Source of the DNA: Astrocystis sublimbata
Taxonomy: Eukaryota; Ascomycota; Sordariomycetes; Xylariales; Xylariaceae
NCBI GenBank assembly: GCA_022453515.1
Contig: JAJNNY010000010.1
Span: forward strand, 124,001 to 188,000
Length of the DNA stretch: 64,000 nucleotides
Reading direction: 5' to 3'
Below are positions 32,069-43,859 of the stretch, in pieces. Each line of letters starts with the position of its first letter. Position 1 is the stretch's first letter. The position numbers were made by a program, and so were the translations under genes. The notes under the pieces are model-generated. The model ran no database searches and was not told the origin of the DNA. It was given only the letters and a program-made list of their open reading frames with translations.

Positions 32069-34412
32069 GTCTGCTGGGCACGTCAGCATCCCTTGCGCAG
32101 AAAGCGTTTGGGGGTGATGCGTGCTCACCGGCAGCGTCGGAACCGCACGATGGCTGATCAGTGGCCGCGCCGCGCCTCGCACGACAAGTCGGGTAGCGGG
32201 CGTAGTGATATATGTCCCGAGGTGGGTGCAGTCGGAGCGAATGCGGGATGGGTACTCGGGCGTTTGGCGTCGGTGGAGGTTGAAGTCCAAAAAATAAGAG
32301 GGGTGTCTCTCTATATATCAGACAAAGGAATTGTACATCGGGTGTGTCGCCTGCCGGGCAAGGCGCATGTCTCAGTCAATGTGATGCTGTGCACCCCCAA
32401 AGGCTTGCGCAACTCCAAACCCCATGGGCATTAATTAATGATGAATGATGAATGGGGTGGGTAGGCTGTGGCAGGCTGCCCGTTTGGGACGGACAGGAGC
32501 AGTGTCGCAACATACAATGCACATGTAGATGCAGGTATCACCTCAGTGGCCTACCGGCTGTGTACCTAAGGTTGCGTTGCCCACCACCTGGCCAGGTGCA
32601 AGCTCTTGTGAGAGGTGGTACACGATTATTCTGTAGTCGCGATGCTCTATTTGTTACATTTTCCCGTTTCTTTTTCAGGTAGGTACGGAGCGGAATCCAG
32701 CATCCAAGGTTACCTAACCTGCCCCTCGAGGTACCTGCGGGCAGAGCTGAGGGGTCGTCCCGGACCGGTACCCTCTTGTGTAACCTTGAAGGGTGGAAGG
32801 TAGATGTAGATCGGTTCCTTTCCTTGGCACGACTTACAGGTTGCAGCTTGTCTGCTACATACAGTGCCAACCTCAAAGTTGGAGTCGAACAATGACTGAT
32901 AGACAAGTTTCCTACATTTAACATCTATTTCATATAAAAAGATACCTACCTAGTCACAACCGTAGATACAAATACAAATCTTGTGATGTTATCTTTATAT
33001 CTATCTACAAGATATGCAGCACCTCTTGTCAATAAGCCACCTATCCAAGGACTGGAATGCACATAGTTTACCATACCTTGTGCTTGTATCCATGGCTGTA
33101 CTGTAGGTAGTACCCGTACCGCAAGGGGTAGCTCGAGGAAATTGTCTCTCGTACCTGACTTACATGTAGCTGGTATGCAGGCTGGCAGACTCCCGAGGTC
33201 GACAGCAAACATGCTGATACTACCCAACTACCCAAATACCTACATCATGTCGCACGCATGTCGGCACATACATGTATGTTTCGGACTGCGCCCTCAGGTG
33301 CTCGCCATCGATGTCGTTTATGTTGCAGACGTGGCGTCGAGTGGCATGGAGCGGCATGGCCGCCTGAGCCGCCGGGCCCCTCTCGATTCGCCTCCGATTC
33401 GCCATTTCATCAGCTGAGCTGCCGCAAAATAGCTTCTTTTCTTGCCAGCACACAAACATATCCATTAGCGGATGACAACCAGATTCAGGTCCAGGCTCGC
33501 CAGGCCTCGAGCCATCTCCATTAGTGCGGGGTCTTAGCGTCCACCGTCTCCGCCGAAATCTATTCTGTTGCTCGTTCATTTCCCTCGGAACAGAGCTTCA
33601 TAAAGAGCTTTGGGGACGACAAAGAGACTTCGAAATAGTAACAACCAAATCAGATGTTTAAGGGAGATAAACGATACGCCCGTCCCTCGACCGACGGACG
33701 TCTTTCTAATCCCTTCGCTTCTCTGCAGTTATATAACGGATGCTCACCGCCCTCCGCTTGGAGTAGGCACTCTAGCGAATGGAGCTATGCAAGCCAGTGC
33801 CAGACGCCAAGACGCCCATCCACATCCCAAAGGTTCGTAGGCGAGGAGGTAGTATAGTATACTAAGGCAAAAGTGCTCAAGGATCCGGATTAACTACAGA
33901 TACGAACACATTCGTCCGACCATCCATCGTCCTAAGCATTAACAACCGTGTGCTGAACGTGGCCGCGGATTCTCTTCTTTGCCAAAGGTTTTGACATACC
34001 CCGTCTCGTGTGAAGCAGCCCACGATTCGGCCGAAGTGATGGACGAGAGAGACTCGGCCTTGTCCGTCCGCTCTGAGCGCTGATTATTCACAGGATTCAC
34101 GGACCTCGGCATTCACTATAGCATTCACTATATCTTCCACCAAAAGAGCCTCCTTATTTGGATAGCTAATCGTTGGCTGCTAGGAGGCATCAGAGTATAT
34201 TAGTACTCAACTATTTGCCCACATCCTTAGCTGTTACCATTCTGTCGGGTCGCTCATTTGTACGAGTGTGCGGGACACCACATCCACCAAGTGCCCTTCT
34301 ATTTGGCTGTTCCGGAATCGTACACGCACCGCGAATGTGATAGGTCAACGCCAAGCCACCAGCAAGCCACCCATAAAATATTTACCTGTCCACAAAAGTA
34401 CTGTACGGCAGC
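32069..34412. other. Long intergenic stretch, no gene seen
   Basis: A 2.3-kb gap between divergent genes (methyltransferase - and P450 +). Several short frames exist but none shows domain or compositional support. TAGG-type motifs occur near 32679 and 32944. It probably contains both promoters. Confidence 0.45.
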
Positions 34413-36182
34413 ATGGGGGCTTCCGTGACACTGCTTTTGTACAGTGTCAGTCTGTGTCTGGTTGCAGCCGTCGTCCATGGTCTCAGGTCATGGCAACGCC
34501 TGCGACATATCCCGGGGCCGCCTCTGGCCGCTCTATCGGCGCTTTGGCTGACAAGAAAATCGCTTACTGGGACCTATCATCACCACCTACGCCATGTAGC
34601 TGAGAAGTACGGTACGTTTTTGGCTTCCCGGTCCTTCATTGTGAAAGTGGGAAATCTAACATGTTGATAGGCCCGCTTGCTCGCATCGGCCCGAACGAGC
34701 TTCTCTCGACAGATCCCGATGTGCTGCGAATGATGTCTGCCGCTCGCTCGCCTTACACCAAGGGTCTCTTTTACGGCTCGGGCCGTCTCACGCCCGGCGA
34801 GGATAACATTGTATCCCTCCGTGACAATAAAGCGCATAAGGCTTTAAGAGCCAAGATGGGACCTGCCGTAAGTTGTTGATTCCCATTTTTGTATAAAAGA
34901 CTATGAGAAAACCGCAACTAACCTCGGGTTTACAACTACCAAGTATGGTGGCAAGGAAAATGAAGGCTTCGGGTTTGGCGCAGGCATAGACCGCCAGATC
35001 CTAGCACTGACTGCTTTGATCGATGCCAAATATCTGTCTGATGCTACAAACTACCGCCCTGTGCAGTTTTTCGAAAAGGTGTCATTCTTCACGTTGGATG
35101 TGATAGGTGATATCTCGTTCGGTGGGGCTTTTGGCTACCTCAGTCAAGACAAGGATTTATACCAATACAACCAGATCAATGAAGAATCAATGCCCTTGGT
35201 GACTCTCATGTCAACATTGCCGGGGCTGGCTCAAATGCTCTACAAATGGCCGTTCACTATGTTGCTACCTAAGGAAGGGGATAAGGTCGGGTTCGGCCGT
35301 TTAATGGGGTAAGATAAATGGCACATTTGTCCCAGGGTCCTGAAAGCTAATTGAAATTGGCAGGCTGGTCAACTCAGTTGTTGACAAACGACTGGCGTAC
35401 GACGCGAAACCGCAGCACGACATGATGCAGGCGTTCATAAACAGCGGTATGACACGCAGCGAATTGACGCAGCAAGTGTTTGTTCAGATGTAAGTAACTA
35501 TATTCCAGTGACCCAGTCTCAACATTTTGACCTCTGGAGCTAAACCCGTATTCATCCTAGCATCGCGGGCACTGTTTCGACAACCACAGCAATCTGCATG
35601 ACCCTGCTTTGCCTTGTCACTAATATCTCGGCTTACACGACCTTGCGAGGGGAAATCGATAGCGCCATCTCCGCAGGTAAGCTCAGTAGTCCGGTCACCG
35701 AGCCTGAAGCGAAGACTATGCCCTACCTGCAGGCCGTGATTAAAGAAGGTCTCCGCTGCTACCCTCCCGTTCTCGGACTAGGAAGTAAGCAGGTTCCTAA
35801 GGGCGGCGATGTCATCAATGGATTTCACGTGCCCGAAGGAACACAGATTGGCATGAACTTTTTCGGTCTTATGCGCCGCGAGGACATATGGGGCCCCGAT
35901 GCCGACTTATTTCGACCCGAGCGATGGCTTGAGGCCGATGCAGACCAGCTCAAGAAGATGAACATGGTTGCGGACCTCAACTTCGGCTTCGGCAAGTATT
36001 CTTGTCTGGGCAAGCCTATTGCCATGATGGAGCTGAACAAGATCTTCATCGAGCTATTGCGACGGTACGACTTCACTCTTATCAATTCACAAACACCAAT
36101 GAGGACCTGGAGCGCTATATTTTGGTCGGTGAGTGACTTCTGGCTTCGAATCACAAAAAGAACATCCGCCACCAAGGCATGA
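34413..36182 (+). CDS. Cytochrome P450 monooxygenase, 502 aa
   Basis: Haem-thiolate monooxygenase, ER-anchored by an N-terminal hydrophobic segment (VTLLLYSVSLCLVAAVVHGL) followed by a Pro-rich hinge HIPGPPLA. Exons: 34413-34611, 34671-34867, 34944-35308, 35364-35489 and 35561-36182; total 1509 nt, with every junction preserving family sequence (EKYGPLARIGPNE, LMGLVNS, VQIIAGT). The K-helix ExxR is in VIKEGLRCYPP; PERW and the haem-ligand motif FGFGKYSCLGKP are clear. The I-helix reads IAGTVSTTTA, without the usual acidic residue. It resembles pisatin-demethylase/benzoate-hydroxylase-like fungal P450s, but the substrate is unknown. It converges on the MDR oxidoreductase next door; the two could be co-used, but the sequence does not show it. 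Confidence 0.88.
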
Positions 36183-36667
36183 TGGACGGTGTCAGCCATA
36201 CTTTACGTTTGTGCCATTTGATGCACCCATTCCTGTTTTAATTGTGTGTTGGCAAAATGTATATTCAATATTTCTTCACATACGAACAGCATAGCATGTA
36301 CGGTATTGCTAGTTTAGGGAGCGAGCTCGCACTCGACTTTTGAGATACCACTCGAGAGCCCTTTTTACATAGCATTTAGAATTTTAATTTGTATGATTTG
36401 AAGCTGTGATAACTCCAAGATAGCCACATATCGTGCTAGCAACCCACCTGCTACCTGCTTGTCCCTATAATCCCTTAAGATGTTATGGCACGCACAGCCC
36501 TTGCCTCCTCTGCAACATGAAATACAATGCAGAAATCATCTTGCAAGGCTCTGGTTCATTCCATTGTTATAAGTAGTCTCATTAAGCATACCTAGGTAGT
36601 GTATTACACAAGCGCCTCAACTTGGCTAGGTGTGGTTGCTTTACAACTTGCCCCTTCTCGGGACAAG
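36183..36667. other. Convergent 3' intergenic spacer
   Basis: 485 bases between two convergent stop codons. No feature is supported beyond likely 3' ends. Confidence 0.5.
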
Positions 36668-38136
36668 TCACTCAACCCCTTCCGTCTCCGCTATCCTAAA
36701 CACGTACTTGACCGCATTCGCCTTCCCATCCCTCAGATCCTCCAACGCCGTCTGTATCCCGCCCAGGCCACCCGGCACAACCACCTGCGGCTGCGGCTTG
36801 AACCAGCCCTCCTGCAAACCCCTCGCTAAGTACCTGAAGTAAACATACCCGAAGTCCTTGTCATCCTTGTGCACGGCGCCGACATTCGTCGTCGACCATT
36901 CGATCGACGGCGGCAGGCCCGAGTAATCATTGCCGGGCAGCACCAGCGTCAGCTTCGCGCCACCTTCGGAAGCCAGCACCTGGGCCAGGTTCTGGAAGCT
37001 GCCCTTCTCGGAGACGGCGTCGAAGGCGTGGAGTAGCGGTTTGCCGCTAGCGGCTACGGCTTTCTGGAGCGCGGACACGACCGCGTCGTCGCCCGTGCGG
37101 TAGTCGACGATGACATCGCCCTGGCTGCGGTCGATCAGGCTTTCGACGTGCGCTGCCGAGGCCCCGGCTACGCAGATCAGGGGGTGGATCTTGCTCTTCA
37201 CCGCGAGCTGGACTGCGTAGGCGCCTACGGCGGAGGCGGCGCCGTAGATTACGAGCGGGGTTGGCGAGGTCGCGGGGGCCCAGGGCTGCGGGAGCCGGAG
37301 ACGCTGGTACAGCCCGAGGGCGGCGGTCATGGCTGCTAGGGGGATGGCGGCGGCCTCTGTGGGGAAAAGGGTGGTTTGGTTAGTTGGTGTCAGGTTTACC
37401 CTGTTGGATTTATGTGAATCCAGCTAACTTCTTCTTTTACTCGCACTGCAAATCTGGGGAGGTAGGTATATGGGTATAGTACAAGAAGTTTCTGTTCTTG
37501 TGCTTGCTTACCTTCGAACGTAGTCTTCTTCGGGATGTGGAAGGTCGTGTGCTGCCACGCCACGGCGTACTCAGCGTATGAGCCTCCGGGCGACATCATC
37601 TCGTGGAAGGCAGCTACGCGGTCACCGGGCTTGAATTCCCAGACATTCTCTCCGACTTCGTGGACTGCATTTCAACTGTCTATTAGCCATCGACTATTGT
37701 TCATGTGCAGCCATGTGGATATTCGGACAATCTCCTGTCCTAGGCATCTGGTGAATCATCATGCGTTGGATGTAGACAGGTAGGCGTGTAGGCAGGAATG
37801 ATTGGGAAGAGAGAGTGGCCATGACGCACCGATGCCCGCAATATCGTCGCCCTCATTTCGCGTGGCGCCCATCCAGAGTGGAAGCTTCCAGTCTTTGGGA
37901 TTGGATCCGCTCACCACGACTTTGGTGATTAGTTGGTCTGCTTCAGGCTTGGGAATGGGCGAGTCGATAATCTCGACCTTCGGCCCTGAGATATTATTAG
38001 CAATGTGTTTCGTGATCTACTGCTGGTAACATGTCCTGAAAACATATTTACAAATATGAAAGCTTTCATACATAAATCTAAGAGTGTGAGAGTATGAGAG
38101 TTTGAGTATACCTTTACTAACAACGGCTTCTTTCAT
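36668..38136 (-). CDS. Zinc-less MDR oxidoreductase (CipB/quinone-reductase/enoyl-reductase-like), 340 aa
   Basis: NAD(P)H-dependent medium-chain dehydrogenase/reductase, probably cytosolic. Exons are 38136-38112, 37985-37830, 37664-37512 and 37356-36668, total 1023 nt. The order is typical: MKEAVVSKGPKVEIIDSPIPKP, GSNPKDWKLP, VWEFKPGDRVAAF, AMTAALGLYQRLRLPQPW, then the nucleotide-binding turn YGAASAVGAYAVQLA. No structural or catalytic zinc Cys/His set is seen. The FDAVSEKGSF and GLQEGWFKPQ segments match fungal CipB-like proteins and the trans-acting enoyl reductases of polyketide pathways. No polyketide synthase lies nearby, so a general reductase role is at least as likely. Confidence 0.87.
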
Positions 38137-38800
38137 TGTGTGATTCCTCGTCACTTTTTTGCCAGATATCTAATTAATCGATACAGGTAGTCGATAAACA
38201 CTCGATTTACAATTGAAGCTGGAGTAAAGTTGGTCCTATATACAACTGACCTATCTGGTATTTGTAAGCGGAGCGGCATTATAAGACCCTCGTTGCTTAT
38301 GAATATTGAGATCACGTACATGTGATACCTAATCGGCATTGACCTCGATGCGAACTTCGTTTACACGTAACAGCGCAGTGCGGGGGCGCCAGACTACTGG
38401 TGCTTGCTCCATCACACCATACACCTTTCCTGCGCAATTACGTCTAGACATCCTTGTCCTGCGAGCCTGTACTCCATAACGGCTACATTCTTCGGATTAT
38501 CTACCCGCTCACCAGTTTTGCCACTAATACGTACATAGATCTCTCCGGGGCATAACCCTTTAATCGTACACCAAGAGATACTGTTTAGATTGCGGAAGAT
38601 GCTTAAGATAAGAGTCTCCTCATCGTTCATGGGCTAGCGACGAGTTGTCTACCTAAGTACGCATACAGACTCGACACGATTAAGTTTCTGCATGTTAAGT
38701 TTGAAAATGTTACCGCTCCGCTAGAATATGCTTAGGTTTATTTCGAATGCTCGCCACAGCCATAGTAGATTACATTTGTTCTTGTACATAGTATGTCGCC
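38137..38800. other. Intergenic, no gene seen
   Basis: 664 bases, AT-richer than the genes, between the MDR start and the 3' end of the ZZ/EF-hand gene. No feature is supported. Confidence 0.5.
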
Positions 38801-41719
38801 CTACGAGGGAATGCAGAAGTCAATCCAACTACCCAAGTAAGCTAAACGGTTCTTCGAACCGTCTTGAAACTCGTGTTCTCTGTAGATTTCCTCAAATTCT
38901 AGATAGCTAAGGCGGCCCCATCCACCTCGCTGCCCTGCTTCTTGTTCAGCCAGGTCGAGTGCTTTCCACAGTTCTAATGTCGACCGTGGTATCTCAGTTG
39001 GCGCGTCTACTTCAGGCACTTGTGGTGGCTCTTGAAATGATGCCGTTTTGTGCCCGGGTGTGGGTGCGTTTGCTTTCCCGTTTGTTGATGAAGAACTCTG
39101 ACCCGACTCTTCCTTGTCCAGCGTCTGTGTAGAGCTGTGATGATACTCCTTTGGTGCGCTATTAGGCATGAATTGTGGCATTGTAGGGTCGCGGACAGAG
39201 GATCCGTTTGAAGCAAAGTTTCCAGCAGGCTGAGACGTTGCTCTTACATTGTTTGTGATTTGAGCATCGTGTGGACCTTGGTCGGGGTTCTCACATTGAG
39301 TGTCTGAGTTCTCGTGCGGGCGGCCTTCGTTGACAGCTTCCGGGCTCGTTACCGTGTAACCACTTTTATCAAGAAGCTCGTCGAGACTCTGTTGCTGGAT
39401 TGGTACTCTAGCGGGTGACGGTTGGGACACTTGTGGGTCTGGTGTTCTCTTCGTAGACTCCTCATCCTCATCCGCTAGATCGAATTCATCTAGAAGATGG
39501 CGGTGTTTTTCCCGCTGCTCTTTGGTCTCAGCCGCAAGTACTGCGAGGTCTTCCTTCTTCTTGAATAGCGCATCCAACAATTCATTAAAGGCCTGTTGGG
39601 AGATTTGATATAGTATTTCTTTTCCGGCATCTCGCTCGGCGTCTGGGATGTCCATGCCACCCCAACGCTCTGGCACACTACGCGAAGAGGTAGAATGGTT
39701 TGACCTTGTTTCAATATCGTCAGTGTCCTCCGCAAAACGTACTTTTGATGACGATCGCGACCTGGGAGACAAAAGAGGCGGGGCCGGCTTTGGGGAGTCC
39801 ACGGCGCCGTTCACGTTGGCAAGGATGTCTTGCTCCTCACGCCATCCTTGGGGGGGCATACCACCCTCTTCTTCATCCAAGTAGAACTGACGTCGCTTCC
39901 ATCGATCATAGAGCTGCTTTCGTGCAAGGACTCGCTTCCGCTTGTCGAAATTTAGCTGCTGCGGGTTGACGAACATGTCGCGTTCGGGCTGTAGTTGTAT
40001 CTCGTTTGGAAGTGAGTTGATGAAATCACGAGCATCTTGTGGCCCCGGAGATGGAGCAGCAGCCGCCATCTCATCGGTCGAGCGATGGCTCATTTCTCCC
40101 TCGTCGTCCATCCGATCATCCGGACTACTTTGGTATTCTTCATCTGAAGAGCTCGTCTCCTCGTCATCATCGGCCAGGACAACTCTTTGATGACGGATCG
40201 AATCGAGGAGATCATCAAGCTGAGCGTGATCACCAGAGAGTAAGGCAGCCAGGTCGACGGTACTACGAGGTGGGTTCAGAATACCTGACCAGTACTGAGT
40301 GTCCCGAGAAGGGGAATGAGGCCTGCGGGACGAGGAGCCAAAGGACTCGGTGAACAGACTCTGGTTGCTGTTTCGAGTGAACAGGTCTCGAAGAATATCT
40401 TCCCGGTTGGACACGTCGGGTCTATCTTCGCTCACTGCGCCTCTGCCGTCCATAACGTCAATCTCGCCGCCAGAGCGAAAGACTTTGCCCTCCATGAGCC
40501 GGCCGCCCTCGGCATCGGGGATTCTCTGGTCCCTGCCGAAGAAACTACTGATGGGCTGTCTGCTGTTGACAAGTTGCTGTGCCTCGACGTTGGTCATCAT
40601 ATAGTCATCCAAGCCCTCCACAGTATCGCGGTGCATCTGCTTGTAGGAGACGTAATAGGCGCGGAACATGCGCAGAAAGTCGCGGCGGTTCACATAGCCA
40701 TCGTCGTCCACGTCGTAGCCTTCGAAGGTCCGCCTCAGCTTGTCTTTCCGTCTCTTGTACGAGACACCGTGCAGATATTCCTCAAAGCCTATGAGATCGT
40801 CACGGTTGGTGTCGTAGAATGCGAACATGCGATCGTGGATGAGGTTGGGTGCGGGGTGACGGTAGCCAGCGGACGGGACAAGACAGCGCTCGAAGGTCTT
40901 CCGGTCCATGGCGAGGTAGAGCTCGTTGGGGTCCTCCCTCCACTCGGTGTTGGCCATGAAGGTCCACTGCTCCCAGAGAGCATCGAGCTCAACGCGCTCG
41001 AAGCCGGTCTCGTGCGACCACTTGGCAAGCAGATGTCTCGGCAGGGCCTGGGAGACGTTGGAGGGGTCTCCGGGGTACCACGGAGGTTGGACATGCCTGG
41101 CGGCAGAGGAGGGCACGGGAACCTTGACCTTGTAGAAGACGTGGGCTTTATTGTGGGAGCCCTGAGACTCGCACATCTCGCAGAGGTCGAAGTCGGGGCA
41201 GTTGGCGCAACGATAGCGAATACCGCGGATGGGCAGCATGCCGCAGCCATTGCACAAGCATCCGCGATGGACGTAGGCGTTGCGCCGCGCGTTGTCTTCG
41301 GAGACCCTGAACAGCAGGGTCACTATGTTCTCGCCCGTGCGATTGCTGCGGGCGTTGGAGGGGTCGTTGTACCAGTCACCAGGTTGATCGTCGTCGAGGA
41401 GATTTACGGGGCCGGCGTCGTTCTGGGGCTCGAAAGCGGTCACGTCGCCGTGGTCGTCGCCATGGGACTCGTCGCCGGATGAGTCGTCGCGTCGCTGATC
41501 GCGGCGCGAGCGTCGCACGGCATTACGCCGGTGTAGACGAGAAGCAGTGGCAGAGCCGGAAGCGGAAGCGGGCGCGTCAGAATCGGGAAGGCCATCCAAG
41601 TAGTGATGATGATAGTAGTAATAGCCCAGGGAAAGTGCGGCGATGGCGGAGGAGAGGGCGATGGCTAGTCGCGGCCGGGTCACTGTCGAAGCAGCTACTG
41701 AGGACGACGACGACGCCAT
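38801..41719 (-). CDS. Membrane-anchored ZZ zinc-finger/EF-hand protein, 972 aa
   Basis: Calcium- and zinc-binding protein of unknown role found in filamentous fungi. It is one intronless frame. A single hydrophobic segment lies at residues 17-36 (LAIALSSAIAALSLGYYYY), followed by a His/Tyr stretch and basic residues. A ZZ-type finger is at about 150-198 (CLCNGCG, RYRCANCPDFDLCEMC, then SHNKAH). Two canonical EF-hand loops lie at 303-314 (DTNRDDLIGFEE) and 336-347 (DVDDDGYVNRRD). The C-terminal half is long, acidic and Ser/Pro-rich, with a Lys/Glu coiled-coil-like segment around 740-770. The architecture suggests a membrane-tethered Ca2+-responsive adaptor. Long frames on the opposite strand are shadows. 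Confidence 0.88.
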   Translation of the reverse strand: MASSSSSVAASTVTRPRLAIALSSAIAALSLGYYYYHHHYLDGLPDSDAPASASGSATASRLHRRNAVRRSRRDQRRDDSSGDESHGDDHGDVTAFEPQNDAGPVNLLDDDQPGDWYNDPSNARSNRTGENIVTLLFRVSEDNARRNAYVHRGCLCNGCGMLPIRGIRYRCANCPDFDLCEMCESQGSHNKAHVFYKVKVPVPSSAARHVQPPWYPGDPSNVSQALPRHLLAKWSHETGFERVELDALWEQWTFMANTEWREDPNELYLAMDRKTFERCLVPSAGYRHPAPNLIHDRMFAFYDTNRDDLIGFEEYLHGVSYKRRKDKLRRTFEGYDVDDDGYVNRRDFLRMFRAYYVSYKQMHRDTVEGLDDYMMTNVEAQQLVNSRQPISSFFGRDQRIPDAEGGRLMEGKVFRSGGEIDVMDGRGAVSEDRPDVSNREDILRDLFTRNSNQSLFTESFGSSSRRPHSPSRDTQYWSGILNPPRSTVDLAALLSGDHAQLDDLLDSIRHQRVVLADDDEETSSSDEEYQSSPDDRMDDEGEMSHRSTDEMAAAAPSPGPQDARDFINSLPNEIQLQPERDMFVNPQQLNFDKRKRVLARKQLYDRWKRRQFYLDEEEGGMPPQGWREEQDILANVNGAVDSPKPAPPLLSPRSRSSSKVRFAEDTDDIETRSNHSTSSRSVPERWGGMDIPDAERDAGKEILYQISQQAFNELLDALFKKKEDLAVLAAETKEQREKHRHLLDEFDLADEDEESTKRTPDPQVSQPSPARVPIQQQSLDELLDKSGYTVTSPEAVNEGRPHENSDTQCENPDQGPHDAQITNNVRATSQPAGNFASNGSSVRDPTMPQFMPNSAPKEYHHSSTQTLDKEESGQSSSSTNGKANAPTPGHKTASFQEPPQVPEVDAPTEIPRSTLELWKALDLAEQEAGQRGGWGRLSYLEFEEIYREHEFQDGSKNRLAYLGSWIDFCIPS

Positions 41720-43859
41720 GCCGAGAGCTCGGGGGTCATCGCGGCCGACGACAAGGCCGACGGGGACGCGATATCACAGTACGTTGAAGGTGCTGTGGTT
41801 GCTGGTTTCGTGTTAATCGGACACTGTGGGCGGCATGGGCTGGCGTTCGAAGGGTTGATCTCGGAACCTGAGCGAACTCTATGGGGTTCGTGTCGCGTCG
41901 ATTGCGATGAGGGGTGGGTCGTTTGTTTGACGTCAGGGTGAGATCTCCATAGGAGGCTGTGAACCCTGTGTGCCTGTTGTCTCGGACAGGTGGCACTTGG
42001 TGATCCAGTCGGCGGATCAATGTTGATGGCTAATGGCTGGGTGTGAGTTTGGGTGTGCTACAAGGTGATGTGATGATGCAAAATGCGATCTATCACGGCA
42101 GTAGCTAAGGCAACCTCAGGTATCATTCTGTGAGACAAGATGTATGTATCCGGGCGGTGGCTGGGGGCAAGAGAGACCTGACGGGAGTGTCTGAGGCACC
42201 ACGCCTGCGCCTGCAGGCCTAAAAAGGTACCTACCTAAAGTCACGTAGGTACTTACCCAAGATACCTATTGTCTTCCAGCCAGGTCCACTCTTACCCGCT
42301 AACGAAATTCAACACCACGATGCAGTGGTGCAAGGGTTGGGTACTCAGGTACCGAAGGCTAGGTATATTACCTAAGTTGCCTGTTAACTGGCACACATAC
42401 GACGCCAAACAAATGCATTTAGACGATTAGTCACCGGGAGTCCAATATTAAGACTACCTAGTACCTAATGTATTCTTGTGGGATTGAACATGACCGAGAA
42501 ACGAAGCTTTCAGGCTTTGACGGGAGCCTCGTTCCCATTGCTGAAGATGCGATACCTGAATGTCCCCTCAGACTGGGGTTTAATACCTACATGGTTAGGT
42601 ATGCTGGCCCGTGGCTGGGTACTGATTATCTCGTTAGGTACAGGTGGGTTGTGTGTGTCATGGGCTTGAATTCCTGCTAAGAACCAGCGAATTAACATAG
42701 GCACCGTGATCCAATAGTTTCCTGACGAGAATGTATGCCATGGTGTGTAATGGTGGTTCTTCAACTCAATCCGGTGTCACGGGTGGTAGCAGCTATCGTG
42801 TTATCGGCTCAAAGTATTTGGGCGACTTCATTAAATGGCTGGAAACCCCGTGGGTTTCTTGCGGGCTGCAGACTATCTGAAACTGTACCCCAAATTAATT
42901 GCTAGACTAAGATCTTCGGTACCTAGGCGAGGTAGGTTCACTCGATTCCATCTATTGACGCCATGATCTATCCTGAGAGTCATGTGAACCTTTGGTGGCA
43001 GCGAACCAGAACAACATTTTGAAGCTATGAACCAAGCCATGATCTTAGCAATTCCACCATGGCGAGCATGGCTGGTTAGACACTCCGTCCTCTGCATCCT
43101 GGGCAGTTAACGACTCTTACCCAATCCAGTCCAGCTTTCCTCTTAATTGTCGCTCCTATACAATGGTATGTGCATGCTGCAGTACTGTTAGATACCTGTG
43201 TTCCGGTATCGACTTGATTGTCTCCGTAACATGTTCCCCATGTTACCAAGACAACATTCCTCAAAAGCAAGTTCAGCGATCTGACACGGCGGAATGCGTT
43301 TATAGCCACACTATCCATAGCGCTCGTGTTAACTTCCCCATCCCAGAGGGCTGCCAAGTACCGTATCCAGCTAGTGACGCATGCCACGCGATGCGATGTT
43401 GATCTCCGACGAACATCAGAAGGATCAACACAGCCTGTGCCAGTCTCGCCAGTGCCGGTGGTGTGCCTAGAACAACCGTGGCGGTCTCCATCTCTGACTG
43501 GCCTACGCTAAGGTTTCGAAGCCTGAAAAAACTGGCAATGAGCAGCCAAGGGGAAGCATAAACGGAAACGCGGCATAGATGGCGTGTCCACGTCACCTTT
43601 TCCACTCGCGTCTGCTTACCACGTCCTCAGCTGCCGCCCCCAGCCCCTGTGCCGTAGGAACCATAAACAGGCGGTTAGAGGAAGAATGTCATGGGGGGAA
43701 AGGCTGGAGGAGCGGAATGTCATTCGCTCATCACCAAGTAGAACTATCACGCACTGATTGATATAGTTCATTTTTATCTTCGCTTGTAATTATCGCTTGA
43801 ATTTCTTATTAGCCCCGTATAATCAGCTTTGAAATCTCTAGAACTCCGAGTAGAACCTC
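41720..43859. other. Long intergenic stretch, no gene seen
   Basis: 2.1 kb between divergent genes. It has paired TAGG/CCTA motifs, for example aggtacctaccta at 42225-42237 followed by cgtaggtacttaccc. No coding frame was recognised; two large promoters are expected. Confidence 0.45.
42225..42237. repeat. AGGTACCTACCTA dispersed motif
   Basis: Reverse orientation of the TAGGTAGGTACCT motif, with a second half-copy about 8 bases downstream. Confidence 0.6.

Noticed and set aside
40316..41482. 388-codon plus-strand frame
   Set aside because: It is an antisense shadow of the ZZ/EF-hand gene; it has no domain and reads as Val/Gly/Ala-rich noise over a GC-rich coding region.
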